Positions 6,448 to 11,218 of a stretch of 11,218 nt of DNA are shown piece by piece. A program made the translations under genes and the position numbers. The notes below the pieces were generated by a model. The model made no database searches. It was given only the letters and a program-made list of their open reading frames with translations, and was not told where the DNA came from. Location of the stretch: assembly GCA_021793115.1 (NCBI GenBank), contig JAJYTJ010000122.1, forward strand, positions 1 to 11,218. The letters run 5' to 3'. Numbering within the stretch: position 1 is the first letter of the stretch; every line of letters starts with the position of its first letter. This DNA comes from Actinomycetes bacterium. Its GTDB lineage: Bacteria; Actinomycetota; Actinomycetes; Actinomycetales; Cellulomonadaceae.

Positions 6448-9114
6448 ATGGCCGGTGCGGTGAGCGACGGCGCACACTCTCCCGTCGAGGAAGACGGCGT
6501 CGACGGTCTCGTGATACACGCCCGCCGGCTTGCTGACCAGGCACTTTCAGATCCGGTGGTGGTCGGGGACGACGCGCGGCGGCTCGTCGCCGCCGCGGAG
6601 CGGCACCGAGATCGTCGTGCCCTGGTTCTCGGGTTGCTCGCGCTGGCGATCTCGCACCGGTTCCAGATGGCGCACGGCGAAGCGGTGCGCCTTCTGAACC
6701 GGGCCGCTCGGCTGTCCCGCGGCCTGGCCGATGCCCAGCTCGAGGTGGAGGTGCTCGCGGCCCGAGCGGTCGCGCTGCATGAGTCCGGCCTCGTCGACCG
6801 GGCGCGCCGCGACATCGACGAGGGCTTGCGCCTGCTCGGCGCCGGGACCGCGAGACTGGACGGCGACCGGGCGCGGCTGCACGCGTACCTCGAGCTCCAG
6901 CGCGCCTTGCTGGATCACAACGCCGGCCGCCATCACGCGGCGGAGGCCCGCTACCGGCAGATCATCGCGAGGGGATGCGGCTCGGACGACATCGAGCTAC
7001 GGGTGCTGAACAACCTCGCGATCGCGCTCGCGTCACGGGGTGTCTACGACGAGGCGCTCGCATTCTCCCGGCGGTCGATCGAGGTCGCCACACGCCTGGG
7101 CCCGGCGGTGGCGGCCATTGCGAGCCAGACGCACGCATGGATCGTCGTGCGGCAAGGTCGACTCGTCCAGGGCATGGCGGAGTTCGACGAGGTGGCGCTC
7201 GCCTACGAGCGCGCCGGCATCCCGCTCGGTGAGTTCCACATCGAGGTCTCCGATGCGATGGCCGACCTGCGGCTTCTGCCGGAGGCCATCTCGGCGGCGC
7301 AGGCGTCGGCCGACGCCTTGGCCACGGCCGGTGTCTGGCTCATGTGGGTCGAGGCGCAGGTGCGGCTGGCTCGGCTGCACCTCGCAGAGGGCAACGCGCA
7401 CCGCGCCCGCGAGCTCGCGGACTGCGCGGCGACGCGCAGCCGCGCCCAGCGCCGCGTCGGGTGGACGGACCGAGCGCGGCTCGTCGGCGTGCAGGCTCGC
7501 CTCGACGCCGGAGAGGCGGCCGCGGCCGACGCGTTGGCTGCCCGCCGGGCTGCGCGGCGGTTCGAAGGATCGGGAGATGTGGTTGACGCCACCCAGGCCT
7601 ACCTCCTGGCCGGTCAGGTAGCGCTCGCCACAGGTCGCCTCGTCATCGCGCGCACCGACTTGTCGAGTGCAGGTCGCATCGCCGCGCGGGGGCCGCTGCT
7701 GTTGCGCGTGCGAGGACATCTTGCGCTGGCGACCGCCGCGCGGATCGACGGCGACCGTGCGGCCGTGCTGCACGAGGCGCGCTCGGGCCTGCGTGACCTG
7801 GCCGAGCACCGCGCTGCCCTCCCGACGATGGAGCTGCGCGCCCTCGCCTCGGGCCATGGCGCCGAGCTCGGCGAGATCGGCCTGGCCGAGCTGCTCCGGG
7901 ACGGCACGCCGGCCCAGGTGGTCCGGTGGATGGAGCGGACGCGCGCCGCTGCGATCCTCGCGCGGCTGCCGGTCCTGGAGCCCGAGCCGGGACCCGACCC
8001 ACGCCAGGGTCCGGTGGCGTTGGAGAGTCTCCTGCCGGCCGCGACTCGCGGCGTGCCGGGGGGCCGGGACCCGGTCCGTCGGCTCGGGGCGCTCCCACCG
8101 GTGCGGACCGGCGGCGAGGCGACCTGGACCGCCGTACCGGGCCTCGCCCGGCTGCGCGCCGGTCTCGACGGGCGCGTGCTGGTCGAGACCGGCCTCTGCG
8201 AGGGGCGGTACGTCGCGGTCGTCGTGCACCGCCGGGGTGCGCGTGTCGTGGACCTCGGCCCACGTGGCGCCGTGGAGGAGCCGCTGCACGCGCTCGTCTT
8301 CGCGCTGCGCCGGCTCGCCTCGCCGCGCTCGTCGGCGGCGGCCGACGCGGCCCGCATCAACGCCGAGGTCCGGCTGCGGGTCCTGCGCGAGGTGCTCGTC
8401 GCGCCCCTCGGCGTGGCGCCGGACGACGAGCTCGTCGTCGCCCCGGTGGGCCCGCTGCACGGGGTGCCCTGGTCGGCGCTGCACGACGGCCCGGTGTCGC
8501 TCGCCCCGTCGGCGACCGCCTGGTTGGCCACGGCCGGGGCGGCCGTGCGCCTCGGCGCGGCGGAGACCGTCCTCGTCGCCGGCCCCGGCCTCCTCGGCGC
8601 GCAGGAGGAGGTCGACGCGCTCGCCGCCGTCCACCCGCACGCGCGCGTCTTCGACGCCGCCACCAGCCTCGTCGCGCCCGTCTCCCGGGCACTCGCGACG
8701 GCCGACCTCGCCCACCTCGCGTGCCACGGCGTCCCCCGCGCCGACAACCCGATGTTCTCCTCGCTGGTGCTCGCCGACGGCGCGGTCACCGTCCAGGAGC
8801 TGCACCGCGCCGGGGTGGCGCCACGCCGGCTGGTCCTTGCGTCGTGCCACTCGGGCGCGGACGTCGCCTACGCGGGCGACGAGGTGCTCGGGTTCGTCAG
8901 CGCGATGCTCGCCCGCGGCACGGCCGGCGTCGTCGCCAACATCGCGGCCGTGCCCGACGTGGAGGTCGTCGACCTCATGGTGGCGTTGCACCGCCGGCTG
9001 GCGGCCGGCGAGACGATGGCGCGCGCGCTGCACGCGGCGCGCGGCGAGATCGACCGCGCCACCCCTGCCGGGTTCGTCAACTGGTGCACGTTCGGCGCGC
9101 ACGGCGCCGCCTGA
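6448..9114 (+). CDS. TPR-CHAT domain protein (caspase-like cysteine protease)
   Basis: This 888-residue soluble protein joins a helical repeat sensor to a CHAT protease. Residues about 50-500 are tetratricopeptide-like helix pairs, for example NNLAIALASRGVYDEALAFS at about 188-207 and AYLLAGQVALATGRLVIA further on. A Pro/Gly-rich linker lies near 508-550. Residues about 590-885 form the CHAT domain. It has the catalytic His in HLACHG (His760) and the catalytic Cys in LVLASCHSG (Cys800), 40 residues apart, followed by GDEVLGFVSAMLARGTAGVV and a terminal FVNWCTFG. Known TPR-CHAT proteins are signal-activated proteases that cut a specific partner. Here the neighbouring S8 peptidase, sigma factor and accessory protein are candidate partners (inference). 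The ATG at 6448 follows GGGGGG with 6-nt spacing; the frame is open 122 codons further upstream, but that part only mirrors the S8 gene. No signal peptide is present. Confidence 0.93.
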   Translation: MAGAVSDGAHSPVEEDGVDGLVIHARRLADQALSDPVVVGDDARRLVAAAERHRDRRALVLGLLALAISHRFQMAHGEAVRLLNRAARLSRGLADAQLEVEVLAARAVALHESGLVDRARRDIDEGLRLLGAGTARLDGDRARLHAYLELQRALLDHNAGRHHAAEARYRQIIARGCGSDDIELRVLNNLAIALASRGVYDEALAFSRRSIEVATRLGPAVAAIASQTHAWIVVRQGRLVQGMAEFDEVALAYERAGIPLGEFHIEVSDAMADLRLLPEAISAAQASADALATAGVWLMWVEAQVRLARLHLAEGNAHRARELADCAATRSRAQRRVGWTDRARLVGVQARLDAGEAAAADALAARRAARRFEGSGDVVDATQAYLLAGQVALATGRLVIARTDLSSAGRIAARGPLLLRVRGHLALATAARIDGDRAAVLHEARSGLRDLAEHRAALPTMELRALASGHGAELGEIGLAELLRDGTPAQVVRWMERTRAAAILARLPVLEPEPGPDPRQGPVALESLLPAATRGVPGGRDPVRRLGALPPVRTGGEATWTAVPGLARLRAGLDGRVLVETGLCEGRYVAVVVHRRGARVVDLGPRGAVEEPLHALVFALRRLASPRSSAAADAARINAEVRLRVLREVLVAPLGVAPDDELVVAPVGPLHGVPWSALHDGPVSLAPSATAWLATAGAAVRLGAAETVLVAGPGLLGAQEEVDALAAVHPHARVFDAATSLVAPVSRALATADLAHLACHGVPRADNPMFSSLVLADGAVTVQELHRAGVAPRRLVLASCHSGADVAYAGDEVLGFVSAMLARGTAGVVANIAAVPDVEVVDLMVALHRRLAAGETMARALHAARGEIDRATPAGFVNWCTFGAHGAA

Positions 9115-9117
9115 GCG

Positions 9118-9134
9118 GCACCGGCTGCCGGTGC
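9118..9134 (+). terminator. Possible terminator hairpin after CHAT gene
   Basis: GCACCGG (9118-9124), loop CTG, CCGGTGC (9128-9134): a perfect 7-bp stem starting 3 bp after the stop codon. No T tract follows, so it may be a Rho-type or processing signal rather than a true intrinsic terminator. Confidence 0.45.
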
Positions 9135-9179
9135 GTCCGCGGTTCGCGCGGGCCCTCGGAACGGTCGGGACGGGGCGGT

Positions 9180-9208
9180 TTGGTGTGGCGCGCGCGGTGC
9201 CGTAACCT
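9180..9208 (+). promoter_or_regulatory. Candidate rplJ promoter
   Basis: TTGGTG (9180-9185) and TAACCT (9203-9208) are separated by 17 bp, an acceptable sigma-A spacing; each matches the consensus hexamer at about half its bases. It lies just upstream of the first conserved part of the L10 leader, so transcription would start near 9215, exactly where the leader should begin. Confidence 0.55.
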
Positions 9209-9213
9209 GGTCG

Positions 9214-9372
9214 GGCCCAAGACCACCGGTCGTCGGGTGCTGCCCTTGCCGAGGGACGTACCCGCCCGAAGTCCCGCTCACGCGGAGGCCGGCGCAGGCG
9301 AGCGTTCCGCACCACGAGCATCTTTCGTCGTCGTGCCCCGAGCCCCGCGCCTGCGCCGGGGCTCTTCGTCTG
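9214..9372 (+). ncRNA. Ribosomal protein L10 leader (rplJL autoregulatory RNA)
   Basis: The 5' UTR of rplJ has the make-up of bacterial L10 leaders, structures bound by the L10-L12 complex to limit its own synthesis. Visible parts are CCCAAGACCACCGGTC at 9216-9231 (GACC/GGTC stem), a stem GGGAC (9253-9257) with GTCCC (9271-9275), and a stem GCGGA (9282-9286) with TCCGC (9306-9310) that encloses GGCGCAGGCGAG. A terminator-like hairpin follows at 9340-9364. Recognition is from motif and location (directly before rplJ); a covariance search would settle it. The leader ends about 40 bp before the rplJ start. Confidence 0.8.
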
Positions 9373-9374
9373 TC
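9340..9374 (+). terminator. Attenuator hairpin in the L10 leader
   Basis: GAGCCCCG (9340-9347) pairs with CGGGGCTC (9357-9364) over 8 bp around CGCCTGCGC, followed by TTCGTCTGTC. CCGGCGCAGGCG in the upstream leader (9289-9300) is the exact complement of CGCCTGCGCCGG (9348-9359), which covers the loop and the start of the 3' arm. The two folds cannot coexist, as expected for a terminator/antiterminator switch like the one known for B. subtilis rplJL. Confidence 0.65.
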
Positions 9375-9409
9375 AGGGGACCGGTGGCACCACCATCGGA
9401 AGGAATGCC

Positions 9410-9943
9410 ATGGCGAGGCCGGACAAGGCCGCTGCCGTCGCGGAGCTCACTGACAAGTTCAGGGGCTCCAGCGCGGCGGTGCTCACCGAGTACCGCGGGC
9501 TGACGGTTGCGCAGCTCAAGGCGCTGCGGACCGCGCTGCGCGGCAACGCGGACTACGCCGTGGTGAAGAACACGCTGACCGCGATCGCGGCCAAGGAAGC
9601 CGGCCTCGGAGTGCTGTCCGACGAGCTCAAGGGCCCGTCGGCGATCGCCTTCGTCACCGGTGACCCGGTCGCGGCCGCGAAGAGTCTGCGTGACTTCGCC
9701 AAGGCGAACCCCGCCCTGGTCGTCAAGGGGGGCGTCCTCGACGGGCGTCCTCTGACCGCGGCGGACGTCCTCAAGCTCGCGGACCTCGAGTCCCGTGAGG
9801 TGCTGCTGGCCAAGGCGGCCGGCGCGATGAAGGCCAAGCTCTACCAGGCCGCGTACCTGTTCACGGCGCCGGCGTCGAAGGCGGTTCGCACCGTCGAGGC
9901 ACTGCGTGTGAAGCAGGAGGAGTCCACCCAGGACGCCGCCTAG
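9410..9943 (+). CDS. rplJ: 50S ribosomal protein L10
   Basis: L10 anchors the L7/L12 dimers to the 50S stalk through its C-terminal helix and binds 23S rRNA next to L11. The 177-residue product has family length. It begins [19 protein letters not shown]; the conserved core includes [17 protein letters not shown] (about residues 24-40) and YAVVKNTL (49-56), and a helical C-terminal half follows for L12 docking. The start ATG at 9410 has GGAAGGA at 9398-9404; another ATG at 9405 is out of frame. It is followed by rplL after 79 bp. Expression is probably governed by the upstream L10 leader. Confidence 0.98.
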   Translation: MARPDKAAAVAELTDKFRGSSAAVLTEYRGLTVAQLKALRTALRGNADYAVVKNTLTAIAAKEAGLGVLSDELKGPSAIAFVTGDPVAAAKSLRDFAKANPALVVKGGVLDGRPLTAADVLKLADLESREVLLAKAAGAMKAKLYQAAYLFTAPASKAVRTVEALRVKQEESTQDAA

Positions 9944-9980
9944 GGCTGCGCCCCAGGCCGTCACCACAACCCAGCACGTC

Positions 9981-9998
9981 CGCCGGCAGGTGCCGGCG
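9981..9998 (+). other. Hairpin in rplJ-rplL spacer
   Basis: CGCCGGCA (9981-9988) and TGCCGGCG (9991-9998) are perfect complements; with a realistic 4-nt loop (AGGT) the stem is 7 bp. It lies just upstream of the rplL ribosome site (10007-10013). It has no T tract. It may tune the higher output needed for L12, or be an RNA-processing or stability element (inference). Confidence 0.5.
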
Positions 9999-10022
9999 GC
10001 CAACCCGGAAGGAACCGCCACC

Positions 10023-10409
10023 ATGGCGAAGCTCACCACCGCCGAGCTGATCGACCAGTTCAAGGAGCTCACCCTCATCGAGCTCTCCGAGTTCGTGAAG
10101 GCGTTCGAGGAGACCTTCGAGGTCACCGCCGCCGCCCCGGCCGCCGTCGCGGTCGCGCCCGCCGCCGGCGGTGCCGAGGTCGAGGAGGTCGAGGAGAAGG
10201 ACTCCTTCGACGTCATCCTCGAGGCCGTCGGCGACAAGAAGATCCAGGTCATCAAGGAGGTGCGTGCCCTCACGAGCCTGGGCCTCAAGGAGGCCAAGGA
10301 CCTCGTCGACGGCGCGCCGAAGCCCGTCCTGGAGGGTGTCAACAAGGACGCCGTCGAGAAGGCCAAGGCCGCCCTCGAGGGCGCCGGCGCCACCGTCACC
10401 ATCAAGTGA
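10023..10409 (+). CDS. rplL: 50S ribosomal protein L7/L12
   Basis: L7/L12 is the multi-copy stalk protein that recruits and activates translational GTPases. The 128-residue product has the standard three parts. The dimerisation/L10-binding N-terminus is residues 1-33 ([20 protein letters not shown]). An Ala/Pro/Val-rich hinge covers about 36-58. The globular C-terminal domain spans about 60-128 and contains [13 protein letters not shown] (87-99), the factor-binding helix region. The ATG at 10023 is chosen because GGAAGGA lies at 10007-10013 and the protein then starts MAKL; an in-frame ATG at 9990 lies upstream of the ribosome site and inside a hairpin. It is co-transcribed with rplJ and closed by a strong terminator. 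Confidence 0.98.
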   Translation: MAKLTTAELIDQFKELTLIELSEFVKAFEETFEVTAAAPAAVAVAPAAGGAEVEEVEEKDSFDVILEAVGDKKIQVIKEVRALTSLGLKEAKDLVDGAPKPVLEGVNKDAVEKAKAALEGAGATVTIK

Positions 10410-10439
10410 CCGCTGCGGTCACCGACCGCTGACGCTCGC

Positions 10440-10476
10440 ACGAAGGCCCGTACCCGTCGTGGGTGCGGGCCTTCGT
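10440..10476 (+). terminator. Strong intrinsic terminator after rplL
   Basis: CGAAGGCCCGTACCC (10441-10455), loop GTCGT, GGGTGCGGGCCTTCG (10461-10475): a 15-bp stem with one G:U pair, plus A10440-T10476. The tail is TCGTCG. It separates rplJL from rpoB, which has its own promoter downstream; partial read-through into rpoB, as in many bacteria, remains possible. Confidence 0.88.
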
Positions 10477-10539
10477 CGTGGCCTGACGTCGCCTCGTGGC
10501 CCTCCTCGCCGTCGCCTGCGCGGCTCCCCACCAGGCGGT

Positions 10540-10567
10540 TTGCGATCGGCCACGAGGTGAGTAGGCT
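10540..10567 (+). promoter_or_regulatory. rpoB promoter
   Basis: TTGCGA (10540-10545) and TAGGCT (10562-10567) are 16 bp apart, a good match to the actinobacterial housekeeping pattern (TTGAC-, TAgGaT-like). Transcription would start near 10574, leaving an rpoB leader of about 150 nt. An inverted repeat, AGCGC-TTT-GCGCT (10568-10580), sits at the predicted start point. A second -10-like box, TATAAC (10600-10605), without a good -35 could be an additional promoter. Confidence 0.6.
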
Positions 10568-10573
10568 AGCGCT

Positions 10574-10721
10574 TTGCGCTGACCTGTGCCGCGATCCCGT
10601 ATAACCCGAGCCCGTCGATCGTCGTTCGTGCCCGACGACAGACGGCTCAGAGGCCGGGGGGTCGCCCCTCGCCGGGCAGTGCACGTGTGCACGTGCCTCG
10701 TTCCGCTGGGAAGGACCCCTC
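10574..10721 (+). other. rpoB 5' leader
   Basis: The gene-free stretch between rplL and rpoB is 312 bp and contains, in order, the rplL terminator, the rpoB promoter and this leader. Visible structure includes a 7-bp hairpin with a TCG loop (10655-10671) and a tandem direct repeat TGCACGTG (10680-10687, 10688-10695) that can also fold as GCACGT-GTGC-ACGTGC. The ribosome site GGGAAGGA is at 10708-10715. No further gene with a ribosome site was found. Confidence 0.5.
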
Positions 10722-11218
10722 TTGGCTGCCTCGCGCACCACTGCTGCACCGTCCGTCGCCACCCGCACCGCGTCCCGCCGCATCTCGTTCGCCCGGATCC
10801 GGGAGCCTCTGGAGGTCCCTGACCTCCTCGGTCTGCAGACCGACAGCTTCGACTGGCTGCTCGGCAACGAGCGCTGGCGCGCCCGCGTCGACGCGGCCCT
10901 CGCCGAGGGGCGCAACGACGTCCCGGCGACCGCCGGCCTCGAGGAGATCTTCGAGGAGATCTCGCCGATCGAGGACTTCGGCGGGTCGATGTCCCTGTCG
11001 TTCCGCGAGCACCGGTTCGAGGAGCCCAAGTACACGGTCGACGAGTGCAAGGAGAAGGACTTCACCTACTCCATGCCGCTGTTCGTCACCGCGGAGTTCG
11101 TCAACTACACCACCGGCGAGATCAAGAGCCAGACGGTGTTCATGGGCGACTTCCCGATCATGACCGACAAGGGCACGTTCATCATCAACGGCACGGAGCG
11201 CGTCGTCGTCTCCCAGCT
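10722..11218 (+). CDS. rpoB: RNA polymerase beta subunit (5' part, cut by window end)
   Basis: The beta subunit of RNA polymerase forms the catalytic cleft with beta-prime. The window holds 165 codons plus two bases; the gene runs off the right edge. It starts at TTG 10722 with GGGAAGGA at 10708-10715 (6-nt spacing). The protein begins (M)[20 protein letters not shown], followed by the family-typical [20 protein letters not shown]. Further on it has the [10 protein letters not shown] and [20 protein letters not shown] region, and then [20 protein letters not shown] and [14 protein letters not shown], all in the conserved lobe/protrusion part. The rifampicin-binding region lies beyond the window. 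A TTG start is usual for actinobacterial rpoB and hides it from ATG/GTG-only gene callers. Confidence 0.97.
   Translation, partial: MAASRTTAAPSVATRTASRRISFARIREPLEVPDLLGLQTDSFDWLLGNERWRARVDAALAEGRNDVPATAGLEEIFEEISPIEDFGGSMSLSFREHRFEEPKYTVDECKEKDFTYSMPLFVTAEFVNYTTGEIKSQTVFMGDFPIMTDKGTFIINGTERVVVSQ

Noticed and set aside
3776..6519. Shared 10-mer CGTGATACAC at 3776-3785 and 6510-6519, considered as a common promoter or boundary element
   Set aside because: Dozens of 10-mer pairs are expected by chance in 11 kb; the two copies have no common context and no longer flanking match.
7033..9321. Long minus-strand open frame (762 codons) opposite the CHAT gene
   Set aside because: Composition artefact antisense to a gene with clear TPR and CHAT motifs; no recognisable domain.
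2274..10475. Similar GAAGGCCC...GGGCCTTC hairpins after rplA and rplL, considered as flanking repeats of a mobile insertion
   Set aside because: They are imperfectly alike, each fits a normal terminator, and this hairpin style is common in actinobacteria; no transposase, integrase or target duplication was seen.
9278..11065. Minus-strand open frame opposite rplJ, rplL and rpoB
   Set aside because: It runs through the L10 leader, two ribosomal genes, a terminator and rpoB; not credible as a gene.
1..11218. CRISPR array, tRNA, rRNA, insertion sequence or replication origin
   Set aside because: No spaced direct repeats, clover-leaf sequence, rRNA-like stretch, transposase motif or DnaA-box cluster was seen on either strand.

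Overview
This is a very GC-rich segment (by eye above 70% G+C) from a high-GC Gram-positive bacterium (Actinomycetota). It is most likely a Micrococcales member such as the Cellulomonadaceae; the family-level guess is inference from gene content and style. Support comes from the gene order secE-nusG-rplK-rplA ... rplJ-rplL-rpoB, a NusG with a long acidic N-terminal extension, GTG/TTG starts on nusG, rplA and rpoB, and an rpoB beginning with the actinobacterial 'MAASR' style N-terminus from a TTG codon.

Layout. Positions 1-2254 hold the end of secE, then complete nusG, rplK (L11) and rplA (L1), all on the plus strand; a strong intrinsic terminator follows rplA. Positions 2417-9114 hold a non-ribosomal block of five genes that splits the usual rplA/rplJ neighbourhood. 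It starts with a plus-strand MFS transporter. A minus-strand cluster follows, in transcription order: a cytoplasmic subtilisin-like S8 peptidase (start 6399), a sigma-70/ECF-type sigma factor (start 5051, 4 nt after the peptidase stop), and a 169-residue protein with a predicted Cna_B/carboxypeptidase-regulatory-like beta-sandwich (start 4330, overlapping the sigma gene). Divergent from this cluster across only 48 bp is an 888-residue TPR-CHAT protease. Positions 9180-11218 return to housekeeping: a promoter, an L10 leader RNA, rplJ (L10), rplL (L7/L12), a strong terminator, an rpoB promoter with a leader, and the first 165 codons of rpoB.

How they work together. The ribosomal and polymerase genes form the normal translation/transcription supercluster. 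Two autoregulatory RNA elements can be seen. One is a candidate L1-binding stem between rplK and rplA. The other is the L10 leader ahead of rplJ, where a 12-nt leader segment is perfectly complementary to the loop and 3' arm of a downstream terminator-like hairpin, so the two folds exclude each other. The central block looks like a two-protease module: a TPR sensor fused to a caspase-like CHAT domain (His760/Cys800) beside an intracellular subtilase with an intact Asp/His/Ser triad (184/229/399), plus a dedicated sigma factor and a small accessory protein. CHAT and S8 peptidases recur in predicted bacterial conflict and stress-response systems. That this module is such a system is inference; no substrate or trigger can be read from the sequence. 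This block is the most interesting part of the window.
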